Assembly (NCBI GenBank): GCA_030068145.1 | Contig: JAPJBO010000259.1 | Coordinates: 124,001 to 188,000 of the forward strand | Source of the DNA: Diplonema papillatum | Taxonomy: Eukaryota; Euglenozoa; Diplonemea; Diplonemida; Diplonemidae | Reading direction: 5' to 3' | DNA length: 64,000 nucleotides | Shown here: positions 35,001-45,374 of the stretch, one piece after another | Position numbering within the stretch: position 1 is the stretch's first letter | How the letters are laid out: the number at the start of each line of letters is the position of its first letter | Notes under the pieces: model-generated | The model's database searches: none | What the model was told of the DNA's origin: nothing | The model's input: the letters and a program-made list of their open reading frames with translations, nothing else | Made by a program: the position numbers and the translations under genes

Positions 35001-35024
35001 AACAGCATCCTCATAACCAGCTGA
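26059..35024 (+). CDS. Filamin-type Ig-repeat protein, six exons
   Basis: Exons: 26059-28467, 29168-30991, 31771-32160, 32797-32904, 33569-33663, 34265-35024 (5586 nt, 1861 residues). All five junctions keep phase; every donor is GTATGA or GTATGC; acceptors are CCCGCAG, TGCACAG, CGCACAG, TCACCAG and CTGCCAG. After a basic N-terminus, two SH3/Tudor-like modules (about residues 72-130 and 133-183; LNGLVGRVEGF, GLIGRVSAV) precede roughly 14-15 filamin/ABP280-type Ig repeats. These are recognisable by recurring G-x2-V...V.(D)x(Y/F)GN.....F and F.F.P...G strings (KDRYGNSAT, RDQYGNVAPT, RDRFGNATN, KDKFNNITT). The last repeats span the small exons. Such repeats make elongated scaffolds that bind actin or membrane proteins. 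There is no calponin-homology actin-binding domain, signal peptide or membrane segment, so it is not a canonical filamin; a cytoskeletal scaffold role is inferred. Confidence 0.85.
28855..29122. mobile_element. Short inverted-repeat element in intron
   Basis: CTTTGCATCCTGGCAGAGTC at the left faces its near-complement (GACTCAGCCAGGATGCAAAG) at the right. The ~220-bp interior has repeated CTCAGGCT units. MITE-like; target duplication not clear. Confidence 0.65.
32266..32420 (+). repeat. Dispersed repeat in intron 3
   Basis: Matches 56568-56740 with many substitutions (AGACCTCTTGAGTT, GGGAGTCGGG, AAGAGCTGCGACTCA). Family unknown. Confidence 0.75.
32440..32620 (+). repeat. Dispersed repeat in intron 3, second family
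   Basis: Shares ACCAGACTCGCACCG, GCAGACACTCAGGTTTCACG, GGACCGAAACACGGTGCA and GTGCGGTGTTGAACACATAA with 48382-48530, and parts with 52415-52510 and 62549-62640. No coding content. Confidence 0.75.
33719..34285 (+). repeat. Intronic tandem duplication with decoy splice site
   Basis: About 33719-33985 and 33991-34320 are diverged tandem copies that both end with TTGCTGCCAG|GTTCACGTTCGTG. The second carries the real acceptor and exon 6 start (34265); the first is a decayed copy (AG at 33924-33925) whose frame leads to a different C-terminus stopping near 34182. Confidence 0.75.
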
Positions 35025-35043
35025 GGGTTCCGCGCTGATGGCG

Positions 35044-35252
35044 ATGCAGGGTCAAACCTTGTGTCTTTTTGGTAAATGGCCACCCATTTTTTTTCCGGAA
35101 AAAAATTGGGTTTTTTAAATTTTAAAATTTTGGAACAAAAACTGCGGTAATTTTTGAGGAAGTTGAGCAATTCTTTTTTTTCCAATTTTTTTTTGGGGTC
35201 CATCGGCCCCGCGGCAGCGTTTAAAAAAGACACAAGGTTTTGACCCTGCATG
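35044..35252 (-). mobile_element. Short inverted-repeat element, copy 4
   Basis: Same family as 9559-9769, in reverse. It lies 20 bp after the stop codon of the filamin-type gene. Its right tip CCCTGCATG is followed by GTATCC, the complement of the GGATAC target seen at the other copies. Confidence 0.9.
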
Positions 35253-35269
35253 GTATCCAGGAGGGGCAG

Positions 35270-35455
35270 CCGGTACCCACACGGTGAATGCAGTCCAGCC
35301 TCAGAAGCTGGAGTGAAAGCTGGAGTTAAAAAAGCGGGTGTCACACCCGCTTTTCGGGTGTGGATTTGCACACGTTTTGATTGTGGCACACCCGCTTTTC
35401 GGGTGTGACTCGGGCACACCCTCTTTAACTCCAGCCTCAGAGGTTGGACCTCACC
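35270..35455. repeat. Hairpin element with CACACCCGCTTTTCGGGTGTG
   Basis: Outer arms CCAGCCTCAGAAGCTGGAGT...AACTCCAGCCTCAGAGGTTGG enclose several copies of CACACCCGCTTTTCGGGTGTG-like hairpins. Related copies: 39670-39785, 49350-49470, 49880-50190 (interrupted), 50608-50675 and 50975-51045. Confidence 0.75.
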
Positions 35456-35499
35456 GTGCAGCTCAATTACGCATTTCACACTTGAAGTAGCCTCAGCGG

Positions 35500-36724
35500 A
35501 ACAGCAGAATCCTGGTGAAGCTCCCCGCAAGTGGTGAGGAATGCAATGGCGGGTCGTTCTCACACTCCTCCGAGCAATCTCCCTCCCCACATTGCCGCAA
35601 TGGACCCAGCGCTCGCGAGGCGGAAACCCGGTCCCATCTCGGCGCCTTCACTAGCTTGGTGTTACGTCGCGACATCCCAGTTTGCGGTCGCACCACACAA
35701 AAGGGAGAAAGAACGCCGCTCGGGCTTCCCCAGGCTCGCAAACCGAATATATTCCATCTTTTTTTTCTCTTGGTTCGAATGTGCGCAAATCCGGCAGGGA
35801 ATAGTCGACTGCACCTATTCCCTTTAGTTTGTTGTGGTGCTCACAGGAGTCGAAGTCTCTTCGGAAGACTAAACACTTCTCCTCCTAGCCTCGGAGTCCG
35901 GATGCTCAGATCGGATGTAGGCTAGGGACGACCCTTCTCAGACAAGAATTCAGGCTTCAAGTGACCAACACCGGGGACTCCAGGTGTTCGTCTGCAGATG
36001 GCCCTGGTTGGTCTGACACGGCAGCCAAGCTGGCCGGACTGTCAAGCAGGCATCCGATTGTGCCCATCACCTTCTCAGGGGGGTCATCACGGGGTGGCTC
36101 GCCGCTGAGCGAAGGAAAAAGCTTCGCAGCACGCCGCGAAGGCACGACTCCTGGGGTGTTCTTGGCTCGCTCTCGGGAATGTCAGCGCGGTAGCGATGAC
36201 GACGAGAACACATACAGGTGGGGGGAGAGGCCCCCGGGACTGTCAGGGCGTGACTGCCTTCGTTCCGATCACAAGACTTGTTGTATGTGCTCTCATCCTC
36301 TCTCTCTCCCTCTTTCTTGCTCCCCGCTCTCCCGTTCCCTCGACTTCCCTCATCTAGCCCCTTCCCTTCCTTGGAGCGGAACTGTTCCCGCGGGGTGATT
36401 GCTATCGTGCAGCTTCGCCGCCCGTACTCGTCAGCAACCGGCTTCTGTCGCATTTTCCCTCTTTTTCCGTGCACCCGCGCGGGATGATCCGCAAACCCGC
36501 GAACGGCGGAAACGGGAGAGAGCAAGAGAGCCTCACGACTCCGATACTGGCTGCGAAAGTCTGTCACCAGCTCTCGGCAACGTTCGCAACCGGCGTCAAG
36601 GCGCGGAAAAAGGGGCCCTGTGGCACACAGCGGAAAGCTGGGTTGGCGCACTGCGGCGACAGGCCAATGGCAGATCTGATCCGCAAGCACAGTGCCCACG
36701 CGGATTCTGAATGGAATCGAGCGT
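35500..36724. other. Intergenic; dispersed repeat at 36175-36262
   Basis: Open frames (35515-35925, 36067-36699 minus) lack domains. GAATGTCAGCGCGGTAGCGATG...GAGAACACATA...GGGACTG...GGCGTGAC at 36175-36262 recurs at 54228-54311. Confidence 0.5.
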
Positions 36725-38277
36725 GATGATAAACCATACGAGGCATTTGTCCGATCCTTTGGAACTGCTGATAAAACCGTTTTCTACCTTAACTATCACC
36801 TGACTTGGCTACGTGGCATGACATGAACTCATGGGCAGACAGACGCGCAGGCACACCCGCTTTCACACCTCAGATGCAATCGAGCATGATGATAAACCAT
36901 ACGAGGCATTTGTCCGATCCTTTTGGAACTGCTGATAAAACCGTTTTCTACCTTAACTATCACCTGACTTGGCTACGTGGCATGACATGAACTCATGGGC
37001 AGACAGACGCGCAGGCACACCCGCTTTCACACCTCAGATGCAATCGAGCATGATGATAAACCATACGAGGCATTTGTCCGATCCTTTTGGAACTGCTGAT
37101 AAAACCGTTTTCTACCTTAACTATCACTGACTTGGACTACCTGGGAACATGACATGAACTCATGGACCGGCAGACACACCCGCTTTCACACCTCAGATGG
37201 AATCGAGCATGATGATAACCCATACGAGGCATTTGTCCGATCCTTTGGAACTGCTGATAAAACCGTTTTCTACCTTAACTATCACCTGACTTGGCTACGT
37301 GGCATGACATGAACTCATGGGCAGACAGACGCGCAGGCACACCCGCTTTCACACCTCAGATGCAATCGAGCATGATGATAAACCATACGAGGCATTTGTC
37401 CGATCCTTTTGGAACTGCTGATAAAACCGTTTTCTACCTTAACTATCACCTGACTTGGCTACGTGGCATGACTCATGGGCAGACAGACGCGCAGGCACAC
37501 CCGCTTTCATTCCTCAGATGCAATCGAGCATGATGATAAACCATACGAGGCATTTGTCCGATCCTTTTGGAACTGCTGATAAAACCGTTTTCTACCTTAA
37601 CTATCACCTGACTTGGACAACCTGGGCATGACATGAACTCATGGACAGACAGACACACCGGCTTTCACACCTCAGATGCAATCGAGCATGATGATAAACC
37701 ATACGAGGCATTTGTCCGATCCTTTTGGAACTGCTGATAAAACCGTTTTCTACCTTAACTATCACTGACTTGGACTACCTGGGAACATGACATGAACTCA
37801 TGGACCGGCAGACACACCCGCTTTCACACCTCAGATGGAATCGAGCATGATGATAACCCATACGAGGCATTTGTCCGATCCTTTGGAACTGCTGATAAAA
37901 CCGTTTTCTACCTTAACTATCACCTGACTTGGCTACGTGGCATGACATGAACTCATGGGCAGACAGACGCGCAGGCACACCCGCTTTCATTCCTCAGATG
38001 CAATCGAGCATGATGATAAACCATACGAGGCATTTGTCCGATCCTTTTGGAACTGCTGATAAAACCGTTTTCTACCTTAACTATCACCTGACTTGGACAA
38101 CCTGTGAGCATGACATGAACTCATGGACAGACAGACACACCGGCTTTCACACCTCAGATGCAATCGAGCATGATGATAAACCATACGAGGCATTTGTCCG
38201 ATCCTTTTGGAACTGCTGATAAAACCGTTTTCTACCTTAACTATCACCTGACTTGGACTACGTGGGAGCATGATATG
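36725..38277 (+). repeat. ~160-bp satellite, left block (10 units)
   Basis: GATGATAAACCATACGAGG recurs every 158-164 bp (36725, 36888, 37052, 37211, 37374, 37532, 37690, 37849, 38012, 38172). A variant set (CTATCACTGACTTGG, GGACCGGCAGACACACC, GATAACCCAT) recurs after 638 bp, so a four-unit higher-order repeat exists. The block ends mid-unit at ATATG. Confidence 0.95.
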
Positions 38278-38302
38278 GTACGATGCCAAAACCCCCCCCC
38301 CC

Positions 38303-39060
38303 CTCCCTTTGCACCAGTGCTCCCGCTAACGAAAAAGTGCGAGGAATTCCTCAAAAAAAAGAGGCTCGAAAAAAGAGGGTGATGAATTCCTCATATGAGG
38401 AATTCCTCACCTTTTTCCCATTGGTGGTATCGTGTAGGCAAAGCACTGCATCACGGTCTACTCTCTGCTGGGCATGGTGGGCTGGCGGGTAGAAGTTGGG
38501 GGCTGGAGCTGAGAAAGAGAGTGTAAGCTCAGAAGCAGCCCCGGATTTCTTGACAGATTCTCTCCGAGTCGACACAAGTGCCTTGTTCCATGTGATCTCT
38601 GGTCTGCATCTACTCGTGGCAATGATTTACCAGCACACAGTATCGAGTGGTGGTTGAATTTGAAATGGGCTGTTGCCTTCAGGAATGTGCAGTGTTTATT
38701 GTGACAAACAGACTGAGAAGTGCAAACTTTCTCCACCTGTACCGTACCGTTCGCCGGGGGGGCAGGCCCCCCGGACCCCCCTTGAATGATTCTGGTGCTC
38801 CCCTGGAGAAAAGCTTCTCGGTCTCAGAAAGTTGGTCGAGAAACCGAGGCAGAAACGAAGCTAATAACCTGCGCAGCACAGGGGAAAAATTTTTGGGGGC
38901 ACAAAAAAAAAAGCCCAAAAGCAGGTTTCTGAATTCCTCACCAAAAGTGAGGTTAGCGGGAGCACTGCTTTGCACCAGTGCTCCCACTAAGGAAAAAACC
39001 GGAGGAATTCCTCAAAAAAAAAAGGTGCTGAAAAATGCCCCGGAGGAATTCCTCCGGCCT
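38303..39060. repeat. GAGGAATTCCTC palindrome region
   Basis: The 12-bp palindrome GAGGAATTCCTC or close variants occur near 38340, 38382, 38396, 39002 and 39044, with GGGAGCACTG-CTTTGCAC-CAGTGCTCCC forming a perfect 10-bp stem at 38963-38990. Similar sequence lies at 15982-16030 and 39893-39915. Confidence 0.7.
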
Positions 39061-39113
39061 GGTACCTGGCGTAGGAGTGAACCCGTGTGGGTGTAGCTCG
39101 CGACTAGTACTGG

Positions 39114-39554
39114 TCATGAAGTCTTTGCCGAATCTTTCTGTGTGACTTTGGCACCTGCGGCATGGACTGCTTCAAAAAACCGCGCCTGGGGCACAAGATG
39201 TGGCTGATGGTGCGAGCATGTTGTCACATTTGGCGTCAAAACTGACTGAGTCCACCACAAAACTGTGAAGAGGGAAGGACAGTGTCTATCCTCATGCTTA
39301 TCAGGAGTCTTTGTGCTCTCAAATACTCTTTGGGCAGACCGCTGTGTGTGACACCATGCCAGTTTTCGGGATCTTCGTACTGCCCCTGACAAGGCCTCCA
39401 ATTTTTTTCCGCGCCTGCGGCGCAGGTATTCTTGACTATGTAGGACTATCTCATCTCGTTTCGTCCAAGTGTCCACTGGCAAAGGATTCATATCAAGTTT
39501 ATAAGGAGTGCAGTGATATCGATCTCGCTTGTGGGGATTTCCAATGCTCAGCAC
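39114..39554 (-). CDS. Possible element-encoded fragment
   Basis: A 146-residue minus-strand frame with mixed composition (contains TWTKRDEIVLHSQEYLRRRR) inside the 5.7-kb element. No transposase motif recognised; it could be a decayed exon. Confidence 0.25.
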   Translation of the reverse strand: MLSIGNPHKRDRYHCTPYKLDMNPLPVDTWTKRDEIVLHSQEYLRRRRGKKLEALSGAVRRSRKLAWCHTQRSAQRVFESTKTPDKHEDRHCPSLFTVLWWTQSVLTPNVTTCSHHQPHLVPQARFFEAVHAAGAKVTQKDSAKTS

Positions 39555-39905
39555 CTTCGGCTGACACTGCCTACCAGCCTACCATGCAGGGTCACTACCC
39601 AGCTTGTGCACTGCACGAACAGCATGAAATTGCTGGTGTTTGCTTCCTCTGGCATGTTGGGGGGTTGGCAGTGGGATCCAATCTCAGAAGCTGGAGTCAA
39701 AGCTACAGTGAGAAAAGCGGGTGTGGTGCGGATTCACGCGCATTTTGGTTGTGGTGGAGCAACCCATCTCTAGCTCCAGCTCACCCTGGGAGCACTGACA
39801 GACACTGCTAAAAAAAGCGCGACACTGCGACAGCGCCAAAAAAAAAAAAAAACTTTTCCTGATTTAGGCTTCCTCCGGCATTTCGGAGGTAAGCGGGAGC
39901 ACTGC

Positions 39906-41312
39906 TTTGCACTAATAAAAAAAAATTTGATGTCACCCCATACTGGCCCCGAACCCCCATCTGTGTGGCCCAAAACGGGTCCCAAACGGTTTTTGACCGG
40001 CTGAGTCGAGGTAAAGGGGTCTCCGAAGGCCCACGAATGGGCCCAGGTGGGCCCCGGAGCGGGCTCTCAGTGCGAGGGGGAGAGCCCCCAAAATGGGGTC
40101 ATTTTCGGGCCTCGCCACTACTCAAGCTAGTTTCTGGCCTCCAGCGGGAAACCCAGACTACACAACGACAAGATCGGCTGTGTTCCGCTGTAGATAGCCA
40201 CCAGCGGGTCCTCTTGAAGCCGAAGAATGCTCTCGGGGGTCACAGTTAGCCCCATGTGTGCAGCGCCAGCAGTGGGCAGGCACACGCTTAGAATGTGTGG
40301 TATGCAAGTGCACCCTGCCTAGAATCCGGCTTCACCCGCTTTTGAGAACACAGTGCTTACCAGGAAAACGCAGAATATAAGGTGGAAAATGCAAAAGAAC
40401 CAAGATGACGACTGTGGGCCTCCCGCCAACGCCAATCTCGGCAGCCTTTCCCCGGTTCTTCCAGAGATTGTCACCCACGACCATTCCAACAGCCCTGTAC
40501 CGGGCACGTGCCCAGTCCAAACCGCTCACGATGCGTCGCCGGCTCGCCTCGTCGTCAAGGCTGTTGAAGGCTTCTGAAAGCCTACCAGAAAGGCGCATCC
40601 AGATGTCAACCTTCTCCCTCTCTGTCATTAGGGCGAAGAAGAAAGAAACCGATCAGGTCCTCACCAGAGACCTTTTCGCAAAAGGTCCTGCTGGCTACGA
40701 GTGGGTCTGCATGGACTGACCACGTCTCGTTTCCTCATGAAACGGCGACAACTTCTGCATTGCTCTCACCGATGACTCCACGAACTCCAGACCCGTGATC
40801 TTTGGCATTTTCCCCTTTCTTAGTTTCCGTTTTCCTGGGTCAATCTGTATTCTTAATTAGTATTGCTGGTAAAGCCGGATTCTAGGCAGGGTGCACCTGC
40901 TGCACCCACTCTATTTACAAGGTGTGCCTGCCCACCGCAGGCGCTGCAGGCGGGGTGGCCAAGTAGGGCTATCTGTGACCCCTGAAAACACTCGTCGGCT
41001 TCAAGAGGACCCGCTGGTGGCTATCTACAGCCGATCTTGTCGTTGTGTAGTCTGGGTTTCCCGCTGGAGGCCAGAAGGTGTTTGACTAGCTTGAGTAGTG
41101 GCGAGGCTTTGAAAATGACCCCATTTTGGGGGCACCCCCCCTCGCACTGAGTGCCCGCTCCGGGGCCCACCTGGGCCCATTCGTGGGCCTTCGGAGACCC
41201 CTTTACCTCGACTCAGCCCGTCAAAAACCGTTTGGGACCCGTTTTGGGCCACACAGATGGGGGTTCGGGGCCAGTATGGGGTGACGTCAAAAAAAAAAAT
41301 TATTAGTGCAAA
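39906..41312. mobile_element. Nested transposon with ~430-bp inverted repeats
   Basis: 39906-40334 and 40866-41312 are inverted copies of each other; the tips are TTTGCACTAAT / ATTAGTGCAAA, followed by TGATGTCACCCCATACTGG and its complement. A ~530-bp core separates them. Long arms plus a small gene-like core resemble Mutator-type or Pack-type elements. No flanking duplication was recognised. Confidence 0.85.
40332..40628 (-). CDS. Small ORF in transposon core, unknown
   Basis: 98 residues from ATG, starting MTEREKVDIWMRLSGRLSEA, with a helical, charged N-terminal half (residues 1-60) that looks like genuine protein, then a hydrophobic stretch (VVILVLLHFPPYI). It reads towards the left arm and stops near the arm boundary. 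It may be a captured host gene fragment or an accessory protein of the element; no family recognised. Confidence 0.4.
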   Translation of the reverse strand: MTEREKVDIWMRLSGRLSEAFNSLDDEASRRRIVSGLDWARARYRAVGMVVGDNLWKNRGKAAEIGVGGRPTVVILVLLHFPPYILRFPGKHCVLKSG

Positions 41313-41362
41313 CACGACGCACTTGTTAGCTGTTTTTTTTGGGACATAACTAGTTATATTTC

Positions 41363-42010
41363 TAACAAGTGATGTAACAAGTGGTCACTTGTTATATAAC
41401 AAGTGATCACTTGTTATATAACAAGTGATTGCTTGTTATATAACAAGTGATTGCTTGTTGTATAACAAGTGATTGCTTGTTATATAACAAGTGATGTAAC
41501 AAGTGGTCACTTGTTATATAACAAGTGATCACTTGTTATGTAACAAGTGATTGCTTGTTATATAACAAGTGATCACTTGTTATATAACAAGTGATTGCTT
41601 GTTATATAACAAGTGATTGCTTGTTGTATAACAAGTGATTGCTTGTTATATAACAAGTGATTATACAAGTGATCACTTGTTATATAACAAGTGATCACTT
41701 GTTATATAACAAGTGATTGCTTGTTATATAACAAGTGATCACTTGTTATATAACAAGTGATTGCTTGTTATATAACAAGTGATCACTTGTTATATAACAA
41801 GTGATTGCTTGTTATATAACAAGTGATTGCTTGTTATATAACAAGTGATTGCTTGTTATATAACAAGTGATTAACAAGTGGTCACTTGTTATATAACAAG
41901 TGATCACTTGTTATATAACAAGTGATTGCTTGTTATATAACAAGTGATTGCTTGTTATATAACAAGTGATTGCTTGTTATATAACAAGTGATTGCTTGTT
42001 ATAACAAGTG
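41363..42010. repeat. 22-bp palindromic satellite (~29 units)
   Basis: Units alternate between a perfect palindrome centred on CAAGTGATCACTTG and a variant with CAAGTGATTGCTTG, joined by TTATATAA. Every unit can self-pair and pair with every other, so the 650-bp block could extrude as cruciforms. There are no unique spacers, so it is not a CRISPR array. Confidence 0.95.
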
Positions 42011-42027
42011 TTTGGTTGCAATTTCAT

Positions 42028-43894
42028 GAGGAACCTGGGGTTTGTACCTACCTACGAGAGAAAGTCACGTGATCTGCAAGACACTAGGCTTTTGGCAAAC
42101 AAACGGTTGCTGTAAGCACGCTTGGCATTTGCACACCCGAACCGCTCATTCGGGGTTCTTCTGTAGGTCGAAGTTTCTTGTCATGTGAAAACCCCCGGGC
42201 CGAGGTACCACCACGGCCCAGCCAAACGAGCGTGATTTCGTGTTTTTTGACATTTTCGCCCAAGGCGGTGACCGTACTCCGGGTATTACACATCACCTCC
42301 ACTGTGGCATGACACCGAATTTACGGCCAAAAAGCTGCGGAACTGCGTATTTGATGCAACAAAGCCAAAAAAGGAGGGTTTTCGGCCTGTTAACGAACGT
42401 TAACAGAATCAGGGGGCTTTGCCTATTTCGGGGAGCGAGATTGACTGTTACCGTTACGCCTTCCTGAAGCCCGAGACTGCCAGAAAATTACCCAGGCAGC
42501 ACACAACATCTGGCGGGCAGAAAAGCACTCAGGGGACCATAATATCCCACCCAGATGCTCCAGAAAAGTCCAAGGTCCGTACACTCAGGGTGGTGCACCC
42601 AAGAAAGCTGCCATGTTCTAGCAAGAATATTTCCCTTGTCGACTTGTTGGAGCACACAGAGAACGACATCCAGGGTGGTTACGACCCCAGAACACACCCT
42701 CGGATCACAAGACTGGGACACTGGACTCAGAATAGTGTTGAAAACCATCCTATGCCTTCTCAATCAAGCTGGTCCCGGGTGCGTAACGGTAGCGTAACGG
42801 TAGTGTAACGCTAGCATGCTCAGGTTTTCGGTACCAGGGGTAACCAAAATCCGCAAGATTACACCAGAACTGCACCTAAAATTGACTGCGTGCAGTCAGA
42901 GTACTGCAAGAGTCCGGATGTCAGCCAGCAAAGCGGCACAGAGAAAAGCCGAAGAATGGTGGCCATCGTGAGCAGCTGCAGCAGGCCAGCACCACCGCAC
43001 AAATTCGAGGGATGGGCTGAAAAACTGCGTAGCCGAGAGCGGGCGGAACTGAGCAACGCAGTGCGGGAGTTCCATCCAGAAACCCTGTTTGCGACTGGGA
43101 GCAGTCCATCGTGAAAGCGGAGGGGTCTTCTTCTTGGGGAGAGCCGGAAGAGCAATTCGCCGAGGCAATTCGAGCCGTTTTCACTGGACACCGTGCCCGG
43201 CCTCTCTGACGATCGCCGTGCTCGGTTCAAGCAGATCCAAGGGGTAAAGACGAGCTTCCCCTTCGGTGTCCAAAGTACAACGCTGGGGGGCAAGCGCTTG
43301 GTATTCAAGCTGTGATGTCTCGTGCGCACTCTCTCGTCCTTGGTGGTGGCCTGGGCACGCCACCTCCATGCACTGGGTCTCCGCCGCCCACTAAATTTAC
43401 CCTCTTCTGCCCTTTCTTGCCGGAGGTGCCGTCTTCGAAGGCGTTCCACCAGCACGTCCGATCCTTTCCTCTCCATACGTGGAAAATACGTCCATCCCCC
43501 AGACCTCATCATTGAAGGCGTGCCTGTTCGTCCCCAACTGCGACTCGAGCACGAGCATCGTCTCTGTACCCGCACGACCTCTGGTGGAACGGTTCCTGCT
43601 CTCTTTACCGCAGCGGATCCTGTAGCTACCTGTGTCAAAACGTGTCAAACTGTACCTCCCAGTCTGTCCTTCCTTCTCAGCCTCTATCTTCGTCTTCCGG
43701 GCATAACCGAACACGGGACCGCTCTGCGCAAGGTAGGGCCGTAATAGCGTAGCCCCCTCCCCGGCTGCAGGGAAAGTGGTCGTCACAAAGGAAATACCCC
43801 GAAACTCCCCGAATTTCCCCGAAACTCCCCGATATTTTTGTCTTGCCGATCACTGATTTTCTCTCGTAGGTAGGTGCAAACCCCAGGTTCCTTA
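42028..43894. mobile_element. Inverted-repeat segment with decayed ORFs
   Basis: GAGGAACCTGGGGTTTGTAC...GAGAGAAAGTCACGTGATC at 42028-42079 is inverted at 43843-43894. Just inside the right end are CCCCGAAACT repeats. Plus-strand frames with protein-like stretches (42419-42808; 42890-43114 with FEGWAEKLRSRERAELSNAV; then, frame-shifted, LSDDRRARFKQIQGV near 43205) suggest a broken transposon gene. No catalytic motif identified. Confidence 0.65.
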
Positions 43895-43968
43895 GGGGGG
43901 ATTCTGCCAACGACTCCGCAATCTGGCCGCTTAGGGCCACCCCTGGGGGGGGGGTTTGGCATCGTCTC

Positions 43969-44900
43969 ATATGAACTCATGGCCAGACAGACGCGCGGAC
44001 ACACCCGCTTTCACTCCTCAGATGCATCGAGCATGATGATAAACTATACGAGGCATTTGTCCGATCCTTTTGGAACTGCTGATAAAACCGTTTTCTACCT
44101 TAACTATCACCTGACTTGGACTACGTGGGAGCATGATATGAACTCATGACCAGACAGACGCGCGGACACACCCGCTTTCACTCCTCAGATGCATCGAGCA
44201 TATGATAAACCATACGAGGCATTTGTCCGATCCTTTTGGAACTGCTGATAAAACCGTTTTCTACCTTAACTATCACCTGACTTGGACTACCTGGGAACAT
44301 GACATGAACTCATGGACAGACAGACACACCGGCTTTCACACCTCAGATGGAATTGAGCATGATGATAAACCATACGAGGCATTTGTCCGATCCTTTGGAA
44401 CTGCTGATAAAACCGTTTTCTACCTTAACTATCACCTGACTTGGACTACCTGGGAACATGACATGAACTCATGGACAGACAGACACACCGGCTTTCACAC
44501 CTCAGATGGAATTGAGCATGATGATAAATCATACGAGGCATTTGTCCGATCCTTTGGAACTGCTGATAAAACCGTTTTCTACCTTAACTATCACCTGACT
44601 TGGACTACGTGGGAGCATGACATGAACTCATGGCCAGACAGACGCGCGGACACACCCGCTTTCACTCCTCAGATGCATCGAGCATGATGATAAACCATAC
44701 GAGGCATTTGTCCGATCCTTTGGAACTGCTGATAAAACCGTTTTCTACCTTAACTATCACCTGACTTGGACCACGTCAGAGCATGACAAACGTTCGTGGA
44801 CAGGTTGACCGACGTGCGGACACACCCGCCTTCACCACTCCAGATGCAAACAAACATGACGATAAACCGTACGAGGAGGCATTGCCAAGATACGGGCGTT
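43969..44900 (+). repeat. ~160-bp satellite, right block (6 units)
   Basis: Continuation of the 36725 array beyond the insertion: same unit, same GAACTCATGG...CAGACAGAC segments. The last unit (from ~44790) is diverged. Confidence 0.95.
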
Positions 44901-44914
44901 CTATGCTCTCCAGC

Positions 44915-45085
44915 CAACCACGGACCAATTCTTACCAAAGTAGAGTTGTCGTCCACCAGACCTTGGTGAGAATCTTGTTCCATCACAACACCTTGTTGCA
45001 GTTGCCTGATTTTCTACTTCCCGGGGACCACGGATCAATTCTTACCAAAGTAGAGTTGTCGTCCACCAGACCTTGGTGAGAATCT
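44915..45085. repeat. Short direct duplication
   Basis: ATTCTTACCAAAGTAGAGTT...CCAGACCTTGGTGAGAATCTTGT occurs at about 44927 and again 108 bp later. Confidence 0.8.
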
Positions 45086-45374
45086 TGTGCGGATTGACCG
45101 CAGAGCGAACTTCTTCGTCTTCGTCTTCCCCCTCCACGCTTTGACCCGCTCAGACGCGGGCTCAATCCGCGTCCGAGCGCGCACCTTGTCGACGATGCAT
45201 CAGGCATGGATCGCTCCTTTTCAATGGATGCGAGTTCTGTTGAGATGCACCAAGAATGCGCACCCCACGTGCGGGCCATGTCGGTCACAACCGCCCTATT
45301 TGACATGCCGGGCACGCCAGACATGCATTGACTTCCCTGGCGATAGTCTGATGACGGTGGTGTTAAACTGACTT

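Larger units (their letters stand above)
38278..43968. mobile_element. 5.7-kb element inserted in satellite
   Basis: The left end GTACGATGCCAAAACCCCCC and right end GGGGGGTTTGGCATCGTCTC are imperfect inverted repeats. ATATG occurs immediately outside both ends (38273-38277, 43969-43973). Deleting the element plus one ATATG restores a normal satellite unit (GCATGATATGAACTCATG). It is therefore a single insertion with a 5-bp target duplication. The superfamily is unknown. It contains a GAATTCCTC-rich region, a nested long-inverted-repeat element, a palindrome array and a second inverted-repeat segment. Confidence 0.85.

Noticed and set aside
41363..42010. CRISPR array
   Set aside because: Regular palindromic repeats but no unique spacers, no cas genes and a eukaryotic context.
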